From Sambucus nigra (Eukaryota; Streptophyta; Magnoliopsida; Dipsacales; Adoxaceae): a stretch of 64,000 nt of DNA. The stretch is from assembly GCA_949130495.1 (NCBI GenBank), contig OX422210.1, forward strand, positions 500,875,760 through 500,939,759. Direction: 5' to 3'. The position numbers were made by a program, and so were the translations under genes. Positions 33,287 through 45,884 of the stretch are shown piece after piece. Each line of letters opens with the position of its first letter. Within the stretch, counting starts at the first letter, position 1. The notes under the pieces were generated by a model that saw only the letters and a program-made list of their open reading frames with translations, searched no databases and was not told where the DNA came from.

Positions 33287-33672
33287 TGTGGAAGCGTACC
33301 TGAATCCATAACGAGAAAAGTAAAGTATCCGAGTCTGCGGTCTTATGATCTTCCAGATCAACACTTTTATTTTCTCTCTAAATCTCTCTCTAATAATGGG
33401 AATCAGAATAATGGTCTAGTGTGATCTGGGGACCATGACCCCTATTTATAAGAAAATCATGTGTTTTCATATTTCGTATATTTCTATTTTAATCCATCAT
33501 AAAAATATAAAATTACGCTTGTCTTTACACATTAAAACCCACAATTTAATAATACATTATTAAGGCCCCCAAACTTAAATTAATCACTTTAAATGGCCCA
33601 ACTTTATTTGATAGCCTATATAATTCATATTTATGTCATATATAAGAACATATATATGATTTTACTCTAACA
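33287..33672 (-). repeat. copia 3' LTR
   Basis: The minus strand starts tgttagagtaaaatcatata at 33672 and ends ...gtacgcttccaca at 33287 (386 bp), with TG...CA borders. It is preceded by the polypurine tract. No partner LTR is in the window. Confidence 0.8.
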
Positions 33673-33687
33673 GTCTCCCACTTGGGC
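33673..33687 (-). other. copia polypurine tract
   Basis: The minus strand reads gcccaagtgggagac immediately before the TGTTAG start of the LTR. This is the second-strand priming site. Confidence 0.75.
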
Positions 33688-34067
33688 TATATATGTAACT
33701 TTATAAACATGACTTATACTTTATGAGCTCATGAGTTTTGCTATCAAATTTTTATGCATCTTGACTATCTTTTCCATTTACTACAGTAAAATAAAATCAA
33801 AGCCATCGTCGTTACATATTTCACAAGTAGAACCATCAATCATCACATATATCAATGCAATTAATGACAAAGATCAAGTGTGGATGTGTAGCTTGGAAAT
33901 TTCATGCAATATTATCTTAACATTCCTATTTCCAACTAGTCCTCCTTAAACCTTAGTGAGATCAAACCATATAAAATCAGAGTGAATATAAACTAAATAC
34001 TTTACTTCTTCAAATAACCATAAAATCCATAACAAATGTGTCTATGAAAGCATCTAAATACAAACTC

Positions 34068-34440
34068 CTACTGAACCGACATATCCCAAAAATAAACTAC
34101 ACTCATATGAATAATGTGCTCATGAAAGACCTTGGGTGATAATCCCTTAGTCAGCATATCCACAATCATGGCGTTTGTCCCAATGTGCTCTATAAACATA
34201 AGTCCACTCTGAACTATTTCTTTTACAACTAGGAACTTGATTTCAATAAACTTTGGCTTCGTAGAACTCATGTTGTTATTGGAATAGAGTACCGTTGATT
34301 TATTGTCATAAAATAACTTAAGTGGTCTTTCAATGCCATCCACAATATGCAGCCCCGTGACAAAATTTTGCAACCATATTCTATGATTGTAATCCTAGCA
34401 TCCAGCAAAATCAGAGTCAGAATATCCGATGATCCCTGAC
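34068..34440 (-). pseudogene. copia RNase H
   Basis: The minus frame 34373-34068 contains the blocks PLKLFYDNKSTVLYSNN, FIEIKFLVVKEIVQSG and TNAMIVDMLTKGLSPKVFHE. These match the Ty1/copia RNase H segment (canonical DN.sA....N......KHIEi, ..qiADiLTKgL). It would degrade the RNA strand of the RNA:DNA hybrid. The N-terminal catalytic part is separated by frame breaks. Confidence 0.85.
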
Positions 34441-34451
34441 TGATCTAACTT

Positions 34452-35480
34452 TTAATATGTGAGCATGTAGTCTTTGGTTTTATGTAAGTACCTTATGACT
34501 CGTTTGGCTGCTATACAGTGATCCTTTATAGGATTGTTTAAGTATCTACCCAATATGCTAACAATGTAATCACTATACGGACGCGTACATACTTGAGCAT
34601 AAATAAGACTTCTTACTTTTGACGCGTAAGGAATATTTTTCATCTGTCGAATATCATAGTCATTCTTGGGACATTGAGTGAGTCTAAATTTATCTCCTTT
34701 AGCCTTAAGGGTGTCACCTAGTTTACAATCATGCATGCCAAACCTTTTAAGAACTTTCTCGATGTATCTCTTTTGTGATAAACCAAGTCTACCCCGAGAG
34801 CGATCTCGGTGTATCTGTATACCCAACACAAAAGAAGCGTTACTAAGATCTTTCATCCTAAATTTCTTTAAAATAAATCTCTTGGTTTCGTGCAACATAC
34901 ATATATCGTTGGTGGCAAGAAAGATGTCATCAACATATAAAACTAAGTAAATATGATTACTCTCACTAAGTTTGTGGTATATACAATCATCAACCAAATT
35001 CATCTCAAAACCAAACGAGATGATAACTCTATGAAATTGTAATACCATTGACGATAAGCTTTCTTAAGCCCATAGATGGATTTTTTTTTAACTTACAAAC
35101 TGTCTTCTTTGCATCTCCTGACACAAAGTTTTTTAGTTGCACCATATAAATTTCTTCATCAGTGTCACCATTGAGAAGCGCAACCTTAACATCCATCTGA
35201 TGAATCTCAAGGTCAAAGTGTTCCATAAGTGCCATTATTGTCCTTAAAGAGTCTTTCGATGAAACCGGAGAGAAAATCTCTTTATAATTGATGCCTTTTT
35301 CTTTGTAAAGTCTTTAGCAACAAAACGGGTTTTCTATCTCTCCACATAACCTTTCAAATCCCTCTTGGCTTTAACTATCCATTTGTAACCACTGGGTTTC
35401 GCACCTTCAAGCAATGGGACAAGATCCCAAACGTCATTGTCCTTCATGGATTTTATCTCCTCATGTATGGCATCAATCCA
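34452..35480 (-). pseudogene. copia reverse transcriptase
   Basis: Minus-strand blocks in order: MKDNDVWDLVPL with KWIVKAKRDLKGYV (about 35460-35335), FSPVSSKDSLRTIMALM (about 35270-35222), QMDVKVALLNGDTDEEIYMV (35235 frame) and LYVDDIFLATND with the YVDD catalytic motif. These are followed by FVLGIQIHRDRSRGRLGLSQ and a YASKVRSLIYAQVCTRPYSD thumb/connection block. This is the Ty1/copia RT fold. At least two frameshifts separate the 35235-35029 and 35048-34452 frames. YVDD itself is intact. Confidence 0.9.
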
Positions 35481-35499
35481 CTCTTGAGATTTAGAACTT

Positions 35500-35970
35500 T
35501 ACATAGCTTGACGAAAGGTGATTGGATCATCTTCCACCGTACCAATGTCAAACTCATATTCTTGGATAAATACAATGTTATCATCAAGCACATCACTTCT
35601 CCTTTCTCTAGTGGATCTCCTTAATGGAATAGGTTCTGGAGGTGGTAGAGTTTGTTCTTATGGAATGGGAGGTTCTTGGATTATTTTATTTAGGATCTTC
35701 TTTTTGAACAATGTCAGGAATAGGAGTGTGATCAATTTTAATAATAGTTATGGTAATATCAACATATTCTTCTTCAAAATCAAAATATCTAACCTTATCC
35801 CCCCCGACAAACTCAACATCTTCAAAGAACTGGGCATTTCTCGTCTCAAAAATTGATTTAGTAGTAGGATCATAGAATTTATAACCCCTAGATCTTTCAG
35901 AGTATCCAATAAAATAGCAACTAACCTTTCTTGAATCCAGTTTCTTTTCATGTAGCCTATAAAGGCCTTG
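35500..35970 (-). pseudogene. copia integrase C-terminus and linker to RT
   Basis: The minus strand gives CYFIGYSERSRGYKFYDPTT followed by an IFETRNAQFFEDVEF block (about 35920-35800), typical of the copia integrase C-terminal GKGY-like region. Further left come RRSDVLDDNIVFIQEYEFD and DDPITFRQAM before RT. The catalytic integrase core lies upstream, beyond the Tekay insertion point at 35985. Confidence 0.8.
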
Positions 35971-35984
35971 CTTTAGTTGGACAA

Positions 35985-38960
35985 TGGGATACCCCTCCTA
36001 ATTAAATACTAGGTGATCAATCCTTTATTAAATGAATTCAAAGTATCCAAATGGGTCATTCCTAGCATCATTGACGAAAATATGTACTTTATTAATCACT
36101 TAATAATTAATTAAGCTAGGTTAAAAATATTTAATCCATTAATATGCAACAATTTAAATCATTTAATACATTTACCATTCTCATGAATAAAATAATAAGG
36201 AATCATAAACCATCAACTGAATCAAATAAAACTGGAATAAACATCCCAGTAAAAATCTCAAATATAATAATTCATAAGAATCTGAATCCAACTAAAAACT
36301 GAATACTGAAATAAAATGTCTTGGAGATACACAACTAAGAATGGGCAACATGCCTTAACTAAAATACATCTACTAGGAACATAATGAATAATAGTGGAGG
36401 CATCTAATCACGAGGACCTGCAACTCCCACAATAGCTACAGCATGTCAAATGGTTCGATGGTCTATGCTTGGCGTCCCTTTGGCTGGACACCTAAAATAG
36501 TTGCACAAGAGAAAATAGATTTTCAAGAGATGGGTCAGAGCCCGAGTGTAAAATATTTTTAAACAGTTTAGAAAGTATTTAAAATGCAGTAAAGAAAATA
36601 CTATATACATGTTAGCTTTTCGATCTCTCACTTGAGATTCTCACCTCTCAACTATTGTGCACGCCTAATGTACCTCGAGACCATTCTAGTTATCATTAAC
36701 ACACCTGACTAGATCATAGTAATAAACCTTCTAAACAATCACTTGCAGTGATGTCCCGTATTTCCCTCATAATGTATATTATTAAATGTTTCTGCATATA
36801 CTATCCCGAGTAAGAGTTTTCGCAATAAGGTTAAGTGTTCACATACTTAAGTTATTTAAGATTTCATTGTATTTTTTATCTACAAATTTCACATAGTAGA
36901 TAATATTTTAAGTATATATATACTGATACGACACCCCTAGGCTCAGCTGTTGTGCATGCATACTCTGCTATCAAGTCTAGGTACATCTCGTACTAAATAA
37001 GGACAATCGGTTCGGTATCTCCCTCGAACCATAAATACAAATCACACATATTGGAGGTGAACATAGTTCTAAGCCTATGGGCTACGCACATACTTACGCA
37101 CTCATATGACCATCATCACTATCATTATCATAGATAGCCCGTACCTAGGTTCCATGTTGTGAGGTACCAAATCTAAAATCCCCCCCAATAGGCTCATCAG
37201 GATAAGACTATCCTCTTTCAAAAACCTCCAGTGATAGAAAGTATCATAGGTATGCCATACACATAATAAATCATATAATAGGCATTCTCACCACCTATAT
37301 ATATTCATAACATTAATATGGTATACACACGTCCCATATCTCAAGTTTCATACGTAGTATATTTATATCTTGAATATCCCATGTATTTATAATTTATAAG
37401 TTTACTTCTCATTATTCGCTCCCGAGTACTTCTCACCACTCGAAGTGTAAGCATTGTTCTTCCCATAATATTAGTAGGTAACTCACTATATCCTACTGAT
37501 GTAACTTATCATTTTCTACAAATTCCCGTGATTCGGATTATTCTCCAAATTAGGTAATTCTCTCAGTTTAGCCTAATTAGGTTTTGCCTTAAATTCTCCA
37601 TTATAAGACTAAGTCCAATACCCAACCTAGGCCTACTGGTATCCTAACATAATCCTAATTATATTAAAATAATTCCCATAAATAAATTCCAAATGATTTC
37701 CCAAGAATTCTAATTAAAAGGAGAAAATTGGCCAAAACTGGGCAGCATAATCGATTCGGCCTGGTCCGAATGGATTCGCCTTGCTGAATTGATTCGGCCT
37801 AGTTCGAATCGATTTTCTTGTATAGTTATAAAAAATCTGCACTAGTGTTCTTACGGATTTCTCCAATTTCCAACATCAAATCCTCAACTTTAACATACCA
37901 AACTCCCAACCAATCATACTAAATGTTATACTAACATAATTACATAAGTTCTAATGTTCAAGAATCATAAAGTCATCAAAGGGACATCAATTATTGGGAT
38001 TAATTCAAAATAATTTATCAAGAACCCTAGTTTATCATCTTGTTCAAGAATATTCATAAAACCCCATATTTATCCATCAATATTCATCAAAATTTCATGG
38101 GTTCTAGTCTACATACATGAAGGGATATAATTTCAAATAAATTCAGTCCTAGTTATGAATTTATATCTCCAAATTTTACTCAATTCATATGCAATTCATG
38201 TGTGTTCTTCATTTACACTAATATGGACATAATTACTGCTAATATTTTGCAAGTTTAAACACTTACCTATAGAATTAAGGTCTGATCCATTGGTGTAGTT
38301 GGTATGGTTGTGATCCTCTCTCTTCGATATATGCGGTGATGGCCTCGGTGGTGTAAACGGTGTAGGAATGGTGGTTCTAGCCTTGGGGGGGGGGGGGGGG
38401 AGGGGGGGGGGGTCTCCTTCCTCCTCTAATGGCTTCTGTGAATATGGTAAATGATAGCCTTCGAAGACAAAACTACTCACCTTATATAACCCTTCAAAAT
38501 TCGTGAGTTTAATTCCCTTAAAATGCAAATGACCAAATTACCCCTCCGGGGTGCCGGTATGGCCTAAAAGTGCCCCGGGACCCAAACTAAACCACTGGGT
38601 AGACTTTTCTGAATATCTCGATCCTTTGGGATACTTTGGCACAATCGAAATGACCATTTGAATGACTTAAAAATAAATAACTTTTTATTCCATTAAATTG
38701 AGTCCCGACACGACTGACACGCGCGCCCCGACTTAATTATTGTAACTATCGTATTTTTTCACTCACGACAATTTAATAAATTCATAGTCACATGTTACTT
38801 TATTCCCCAAGTAATAATCAATAAAATTCACATCAATAAATACTAACCCTCGTATCACTAGTTAATATTTATTTTAATCCGGATTAATTATAAATTAATT
38901 TTTCATATTTAATTTAATTAATCCTATATTTAAAAATCATTAAAACTACGGGGTGTTACA
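35985..38960 (-). mobile_element. 3' LTR of Tekay-like element 2
   Basis: The minus strand begins tgtaacaccccgtagtttta at 38960 and ends ...ggggtatccca at 35985. The first 790 bases on the plus side are nearly identical in order to the 5' LTR at 43430-44205. The flanking pentamer gacaa (35980-35984) is the expected target duplication, whose partner should be right of the window. It carries a G16-A-G11 tract at 38385-38412. It preserves the uninterrupted target sites of elements A and B at 36774-36778 and about 36928. Confidence 0.88.
38385..38412. repeat. Poly-G tract (G16-A-G11)
   Basis: Located in the 3' LTR of Tekay element 2. On the element strand it is poly-C. An open frame across the complement yields poly-Pro and is not a gene. 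Confidence 0.9.
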
Positions 38961-38974
38961 TACTTCCCCCCTTA
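38961..38974 (-). other. Tekay element 2 polypurine tract
   Basis: The minus strand reads taaggggggaagta directly before the TGTAACACCCCG start of the 3' LTR, a good plus-strand priming site. Confidence 0.8.
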
Positions 38975-39422
38975 CAACAGAATTTTGTCCCGAAATTCGA
39001 AAAATAATAGTATACCTGGTAAGAACAACTCAGGATATTTTTCGCGCATCTTAGCCTCGTGCTCCTAAGTAGACTCCTCGACATTATGGTGTTCCCACTG
39101 GACGCGCACAAGACCTCCGACCTCAATCTCCTCTCGCTACGATCTAGGATACCCACCGATCTCTCCTTATACGAACTATCAAGTTGTAAGTCAATCTACT
39201 CTAGTGAGATGTGAGTGTGAGTCAGCTCATCCCGGAGATACCATCTCAACGAAGAAATATGGAACACATCATGAATACGATGCAAGTGCTTCGACAACCC
39301 AAGTCTTTATATGCAATGGGTCATATCTTCTCGATAATAGGAAATGTCACATAACTCGATGCCAACTTTACTTCCTTCCCAAATCTCATTATCCCCTTCA
39401 TAGGATTTATTCGTAGTAATTC

Positions 39423-39671
39423 CTAGTTCCCCACATCAAATCGTTTGACATAGGCGTAGCTTTTCTGTTTATCCTGGGCTACCCATATATGACCCCGAAT
39501 CATCTTTATCCTGGTTGTAGAATCCTGAATCAACGCTAGCCCATGTAGCTTATTGTCCCTCACCTCTATCCAACAAGCAAGAGAATGACAAGGCCTACCG
39601 TAAAACACCTCGAATGGTGTCATGCCAATTATAAACTGATAGGAGTTATTATACGCAAACTCCACTAGCAA
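39423..39671 (-). pseudogene. Ty3/gypsy integrase core fragment
   Basis: The frame reads [20 protein letters not shown] then FYGRPCHSLACWIEV, equivalent to the conserved [32 protein letters not shown] block of chromovirus integrases, just after the catalytic Glu. It would act in cDNA insertion. Flanking sequence is frame-broken, and the C-terminal chromodomain region was not readable. Confidence 0.88.
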
Positions 39672-42600
39672 AATATATTATTCTAAACCTCCGCTCAAGT
39701 CAAGTATACACACATAGTGTATCTTCCAACATTTGATTCGTCCTCAGAATTCGAATATGTCCTGGCCCTAAAACTTCGGATTCTAACACTCAACTCATCC
39801 GAATGTATTCAAAGTTAACTCGTAATAATGTTTTGGTACTTCCACTATACCTATATTAGTGTCACCCTTTTTGGCTTAAGGTGCATTCCTTAGTACCCCA
39901 GGTTAACTATCAGTCATTTCCACTCTTATATGTTGATACATTTCTTTCAGTATCGCCTATACAACGGCACACCATATTATCGTGAACCCACTAATAATGC
40001 TTCAAAAAGACGAGCCTACACTTTATTGGCTCTATCATCTGTGTTGAAAAATTCCATATTGCGTAGGTGCCTATTTCTCTTGATGCTAAATCTCGTAACT
40101 CTCTCCATGGGAGACATTCCTAACCACCCCTGACCATTTATGTCAGATTTCAAACTTAGTGCACGGTGGTATACTCTCACCACCGTCCTGAATTTTACAA
40201 AAATGACATCCTAATCACTTCTCATCTACCCAAGTCAGACTTTTAAACCTTCGATTGGTTATGATGTAATTCTCGTCATATTACTCCTCTGCGTGGAGTA
40301 GTTTCTGATTATCCCCAAAAATAAAAATGTAATTTATTTGTACTTTTCAACACTTTAATCACCCCCTTTTCCATATACTCTTCGATTTCTGGTGACACAT
40401 ATTGCTCTCAACGCAGATATATTCTCTTTGTCTTATTTTAGTCCCATCTCTATATTACCTGTGCATCTTTGTTCATTTCATATGTTTCCATGTTTTCTCC
40501 TCGAGTATGATATTGAAAATTTCAACTAACTAGGGCGCCCATACACCCTATGTCATGTGCACTTCAGCACATATCAACTTAGCATAATATACGTGAATTT
40601 AATGTAATATACGTGGCATGACTATACTATAAGGTTATACTCAACCACCCACTTAGTTGTAACTCCGTTATTTTCTAGGTTGCCCCACCAAATCTATTCA
40701 TGGTGAAAATGTTCACTAGTTTTTATATCAGGATTATACGGATCTATCGGCCTTAAATCAAAATATAACTATCAACTCTCAGTTATATTCATGTATATGT
40801 ATAATAATCAAGGTGCTAAACCCATGTACTAAAGACCAATCCTCTCCCGACTCCAACGTTCACTAAGTTTCATGCCTAAGATGTCTCGCAAAGCTAAATC
40901 CAAACAAGGAACCCCCCCAATACACTACTATCTAACATTGATGGTCATTGAGATCCGTTAGGTCCTCAGTTCATAATATGTACCCCTGAATCCCCGTCTG
41001 TTGGCATAAAAGTCTACTCGTCCACTCACATGCCACTAAAGACGATAAACAACACGACGCTCTTACTATCACATGTTATTAGCGCTATAAAGATAACGAG
41101 CTGTGTATCTCCGCTCGACAAAGAATATAAATCACACTGAATCTCATTAGTGAAAAGTACCTATGCACTGGGATCAAATACAACTAGACAACATACTCAA
41201 CGAAGTATATAATATTTTTGTATACATATATATAACATTAAAGACATAGCTCTTTATATTTTATCATCACATAACATACAATATATGAAAGTAGGTTCAA
41301 CCCTCTTTCAGGCTATGCCTCAAAAAATAATAAATCTCACCCTAGAATAGCAAGCACGATAGTCTTATCACACAACCTATTATCGCTCAAACTCTTGGTA
41401 TCTAGTCACTACACATGTTATAAAAAGTCTTACTTTTATAACTCTCAAAAGTAACAAAAATCAAAACATAAAATTCGTTCACTGCCCACACCCGCTCCCC
41501 TATGGGTGACACATAAATTATCGTCGTTTTCCAACGGTAAATATATATACATCTAATAAGACTAACACTGCCAAATCATTCACTAAACTCGACTCACCCT
41601 AGATTTTTTTTGGTGTTAACAGTCATACCTTATGACGTACACATGTCACCCGAACTGATCCCGTATTTGCAAGGGTGAAACAAAGACATTACCTCCCTTT
41701 AGCATATGTTTCTTCTGATCATTGGTTCCCTAAATATACTCCCGTACCGGAACTAACCCCCGATCTTTTATAAAGGTTGTACATCCAGGATTTTATCGTG
41801 TAATTACTTCATGCCTCGCTTTGGGTAATTCTTACTTTTATTATGGCCTACACTTTCTTAAGTGAAGCATCAACCCAAAAATCTCTTCTCAATGTAACAA
41901 CAGAGAAACGCCCATGTCCCTAGCCCTGCCCCTGCTGGCCTCCTCTGTCTTTTTATTTTGTCCTAACGGCCCTGAGGAATGGATATGCCGCGGACCTTGC
42001 TGGTCCTACTTGAACCCATTAATCTTGGGTTGGTAACCCCTAACCTAACTCTCTTAGCCCAATTTCCCTTACTGAAAATCCCGCTCCTCCTGTTGTCATG
42101 CTCCACTGTCACAGTCCCCAGTTTTACTGGTCTCACTATCTTGTTGTGAACAAGTTCAACACATGTGAACCTACTCTCTATACATAGGACACCTTACTAT
42201 GATATTCCTTTATCTTTGGCCTCACTAGCCATGTCGGAGTGTCCTCCTCTCGGACTTGGTAGTCTTGGGACCAATTGTTACTTCCGTTGTCCTTCTGGAT
42301 ATGTTGGCCCTATGGAACTTATTATTTACATCTATGGATTTGATTGACTCCATCATCACTTTGTAGGAATTCAATCAATCAAAATCATCTAAATGGATTC
42401 CCTACTTGGTATATTCTCATGTGGCACTTCACTAACACCGTTAAGTCTAGTCTTGCTCTTCGGCAAGATTCTCTAACCCTCCTGGCTCACTTCTTTTAGA
42501 AGTGGTGATATAAACTTGTGAACCTACAACATTGACGACATCGACATTAGTCATCCTAGCTGGATTTCGCATCCATACTTTTGTATTCTACTCATGGGTC

Positions 42601-43413
42601 CTTTATTAAATATAAACCATTTTTTATTCTACGCCCTTTTGCCAAGTACAAAGTTTGTTAAGCAAACCAACCTTTCTCTCACGATTGGTATCTATCTTAC
42701 CCACTTTTGGTAAGTTTCAAAATTCTATTTGCATCTTTGTTAGAACAAAAAATGGAAGACCTAATGGTTAAACTTTAATCAAATTTGTCGTTGAATTTCA
42801 CACATACTTCTTTACATGCGGTGGCTGACTCTCATAACTTAATACTACTCCTATGAGCTAAACCTTTGCCCAAAATTAATCTTTGGGCGTTGTTGCACTT
42901 CACCCTACATAGTTGCCTTTGGAGTCTCTACTTATTATGGACCACTACACATTCTCTTCCCCACATTTTTATAGATGGATCTTAAAAATAATTCTTCTGA
43001 CGCCCTCACCCTTTTGCCGACGAAGCTGGGCGATTCTGAAATAGTACTAACGTTAACTATGATGGTATTTGGGGAAGTTACTACATTCGAGTGGTTTTAC
43101 CATTATCACTTGCTTGAATAACGTTCATGGTGAATTTTGTCACGATCACCATTCCCAGTATACTCTATGTCTTCTGCTGAGCTTCTCCTCCTGCAGTCCT
43201 TATTACGGGCCCTCACGGGTCAACCTAAAAAAATTTGGTGTTCGGAGCACAACCGAACTCGTATACGAATCACATCAACTATAATTAATTGTAGAAGAAC
43301 GTAAGTAGCAAATGTAGAGGAATACAACAATCCTATGATAAGGCTCTACATCAAAGAACGCTACACAAAAATGTAATAAGCCGCACAGATCCTAAAAGAC
43401 TCTAGAACTTGAT

Positions 43414-43425
43414 GCTCTGATACCA
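43414..43425 (-). other. Tekay element 2 primer-binding site
   Basis: The minus strand reads tggtatcagagc, complementary to the 3' end of initiator tRNA-Met, four bases inside the LTR end at 43430. The equivalent site in element 1 is at 26635-26646. Confidence 0.8.
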
Positions 43426-43429
43426 CCCG

Positions 43430-44205
43430 TGATGCCCCACCTAATTAAAAATAATGGGTGATCAATCCTTTATTAAATTAATTCAAAGTATCTATTTGGT
43501 TCATTCCTAGCATCACTGACGAAAAACATTTACTTTTTCAATAACCTAATAATTAATTAAGCTAGCGTCAAAAATATTTAATCCATTAATATCCAACACA
43601 TTTTTCATTCTCATGAATAAAATAATAAGGAATCATAAACCATCAACAGAATCAAATAAAGATGGAATAAATGTCCCAGTAAAAATCTCAAATACAATAA
43701 TCCATAAGAATCTGAATCCTACTAAAAACTGAATACTGAAATAAAATGTCTCGGAGATACACAACTAAGAATGGGAAACATGCGCTAACTGAAATACTTC
43801 TACTAGGAACTGAATGAATACTAGTGGAGGCGTATAATCACGAGGACCTGCAACTCCCACAATAGCTGCAACACGTCAAATGGTCCGATGGTCTGTGCTT
43901 GACGTCCCTGTGGTTGTACACCTAAAATAGTTGTACAAAGAATATAGATTTGCAAAAGACGAGTCAGAGCCCGAGTGTAAAATATATTAAAATAATTTAG
44001 CAAGTATTTAAAATGCGGTAAAGCAAACACTATATACATGTTAACGTTTTGGGCTCTCACTTAAGATTATCACCTCTTAACTATTGTACACCTAACATAC
44101 CTCTAAAGCATTATAATTATTGTTACCACACCTAACTAGATCGTAGTCATAAACCTTCTAAACTATCACTCATAGTAATGTCCCGTATTTCCCTCATAAT
44201 GTATA
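43430..44205 (-). mobile_element. 5' LTR of Tekay-like element 2, segment 1
   Basis: Collinear with 35985-36778 of the 3' LTR. Ends at the target pentamer gtata (44201-44205), where element A inserted. Small frames such as 44060-43821 and their partner 36631-36446 are LTR sequence, not genes. Confidence 0.9.
44201..44205. repeat. Target-site duplication of element A (left)
   Basis: gtata here and at 61308-61312 flank element A. The single empty copy is at 36774-36778 in the sister LTR, in the context cataatgtatattatt. Confidence 0.92.
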
Positions 44206-44239
44206 TGGAGAGGAGTACATACCCAATGGCCTAAATAAT

Positions 44240-44850
44240 TGGGCGAGCAGGTCCAATGGAAGAGGAAGCCCTCTAGAAAGGGGTCCTCGCCCCAATTTAA
44301 CAATAGTTTGTTAAAATGAACTTGGGAGAGGAGGCCCTCCAAAAAGGGGTCCTCGTCCCAATTTACCTATACTCCACCAAAATAGAATTTGGGCGAGGAG
44401 GCTCACAATGAGGAGATCCTCGTCCCAAGTTGCTCAAACTCCACAGAAATAGGAGTTAGGCGAGAAGGATCACCATGAGGAACTCCTTGTCCCAAATTGC
44501 TCAAATTTCACAAGAATGGAATTTGGGCGAGGAGGTCCACCATGAGTGGATCCTCGTCCCATAAAAGCTCAAAATTTCACAAAGATGGAATTGGGTGAGG
44601 AGGTCCACCATGAGTGGCTCCTTGTCCCAAAACAACTCAAATTGCACAAAAATGGAATTTGGGCAGGAGGCCCACTATGAGTGGCTCCTCGTCCCCAAAT
44701 TGCTCAAATTGCACAAAAATAGAATATGTGGGAAGAGGCCCACGATGAGGGGCTCCTCGCTCCCAGAAGTCTGAATGATCTTTTTCAAAAGAACCAATGG
44801 GCGAGGAGGTCCACCTAGAGTGATCTCCTCCCCAATATTTATTACTCACA
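44240..44850. repeat. U3 minisatellite of the 5' LTR, about 70-bp unit
   Basis: A unit of the form aatttgggcgaggaggtcca, then ccatgagtggctcctcgtcc, then caaa and a caaatttcacaa segment recurs about eight to nine times with substitutions. The two halves of a unit (gaggagg-cc, gg-ctcctc) are partly self-complementary. The 3' LTR has the corresponding array at 59510-60170. Confidence 0.9.
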
Positions 44851-45124
44851 TATGTATTAGAGTACTGATATTTTACTTTCTTGAACAAGTAACTTAGTTG
44901 AGCTAGCAGGGCTCAAAAAGGTAAGATGGGATCTCTTGGGAGTTTTCGTTTGGTGGCTGAGGAACAAGGTTTGTTGAGAAGGATCAACCACTTAGCACTT
45001 TAAGATTGAGAGAACACTTGTAGATAGACCCTAGGGGTCACCCATTCCTCACACAGTTCACACCTAGTCATAATTAAAGTGAGAAACCAAGAGGTTACTC
45101 ACAAGAAATGAATATCTTATAAAA

Positions 45125-45315
45125 TGATTTTATAGGAGGTGGTCCTTAAGGCTCCTCCTCAAGTTTACAAAAATGATTCTAGAGGAGGTGGTCCTTGAAA
45201 CCTCTCCTCAAGTCTGTAAATAATTTTAGAGGAGGTGGTCCTAGAGGCCTCTTCTCAAGTTTATAAAAATAATTTTAGAGGAGGTGGTCCTTTGAACCCC
45301 TCTTCAAGTTTCACA
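45125..45315. repeat. Second U3 array of the 5' LTR, about 50-bp unit
   Basis: Four copies of tttagaggaggtggtccttg followed by aggcctcctctcaagttt. The 3' LTR equivalent (60465-60700) has about one more copy, contributing to the LTR length difference. A short relative survives in the solo LTR at 8495-8580. Confidence 0.85.
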
Positions 45316-45504
45316 AAGCTTGTACAAAAAGTCACTATTGTCTTCAAGGGCACACATATTTACCTTTTGACTTTGGTTTACACCTGGTGGCACGTGTCGT
45401 GGATGCACATAGATAGCAATAAAATATATATTTCAAACCTTGTCCCTCACCTACCCCATCAGTTTTGGCACCCCAAAAGTGCAAGCTCAACCCTAGTGCC
45501 CAAG

Positions 45505-45511
45505 TATAAAT
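45505..45511 (+). promoter_or_regulatory. LTR TATA box (5' LTR)
   Basis: TATAAAT in the context gtgcccaagtataaataaga. The same block occurs at 60930-60936 in the 3' LTR and inverted at 8249-8255 in the solo LTR. It is the probable core promoter for genomic RNA. Confidence 0.65.
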
Positions 45512-45866
45512 AAGACCCTTGGACAAGGTCAAGTTGTACCGTTACTCTGTCAAATTCACCCCAGATACCTAATGTTCTCTCCCTGCTCTTTCTCTAAGTG
45601 CTAAGTGACTTGTTCTTTCACTTCACAGTGAGAGCCATCATTCTCAGGAGTTTCTCTTGAAAAAAAGTTACTATTATTGTTGTGAAGTTCATCTTCTTGC
45701 AGGGAGTAGTTCTTACTTTGGTTCCATTTTTACTAAAAAGAGAAAGTTTTACTAGGTGCTGCTCAAGAATCTCTTGAAAGACCTTGAAGGCAGAGTCCAT
45801 TGAAGTGGGTCACGCCTCACCCTTTCTACTTATTCATAGACCCCGGTACAACTACTCTCATACAAT

Positions 45867-45884
45867 TGGCGACTCTTTTGGGGA
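45867..45884 (+). other. Element A primer-binding site
   Basis: Two bases after the LTR end: tggcgactcttttgggga, of the TGGCGACTC...GGGGA type that I associate with tRNA-Arg-primed Ogre/Tat elements. The exact tRNA match cannot be checked here. Confidence 0.7.

Larger units (their letters stand above)
33287..35984 (-). mobile_element. Ty1/copia element, 3' portion, cut by Tekay element 2
   Basis: On the minus strand the order is integrase C-terminus, reverse transcriptase, RNase H, polypurine tract and 3' LTR, which is the copia order (integrase before RT). The upstream part is separated by insertion of the Tekay-like element at 35985 and should lie beyond the right edge of the window. Frames are broken by several stops and frameshifts. 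Confidence 0.9.
38975..43429 (-). mobile_element. Tekay-like element 2, decayed internal region
   Basis: Bounded on the minus strand by the PBS (43425-43414) and the PPT (38974-38961), with an internal length of about 4.45 kb. Only the integrase fragment at 39671-39423 is confidently readable. 40490-43429 aligns with the internal region of element 1, and a cysteine/histidine-rich stretch near 42300-42200 may be the gag zinc knuckle. Reverse transcriptase could not be read, so an internal deletion or heavy decay is likely. The tRNA-Met type PBS and the LTR start favour the Tekay/Del chromovirus lineage. Confidence 0.75.
44206..45864 (+). repeat. Element A 5' LTR
   Basis: Runs tggagaggagtacatacc ... 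actctcataca (1659 bp). U3 holds a roughly 70-bp minisatellite (44240-44850) and a second roughly 50-bp array (45125-45315). A TATAAAT lies at 45505. The last 330 bases align with the solo LTR at 7879-8230. Frames inside (for example 45235-45513) are LTR sequence and not genes. Confidence 0.92.

Noticed and set aside
38196..38528. Minus-strand proline-rich frame
   Set aside because: The proline stretch is the complement of the poly-G tract inside an LTR.
36446..44060. Paired minus-strand frames at 36631-36446 and 44060-43821 as a conserved gene family
   Set aside because: Their similarity is that of the two LTRs of Tekay element 2. There is no domain.
45235..45513. Frames at 45235-45513, 60627-60938, 44637-44888 and 59894-60228 as small genes
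   Set aside because: They lie inside the two LTRs of element A and recur because the LTRs are duplicates.
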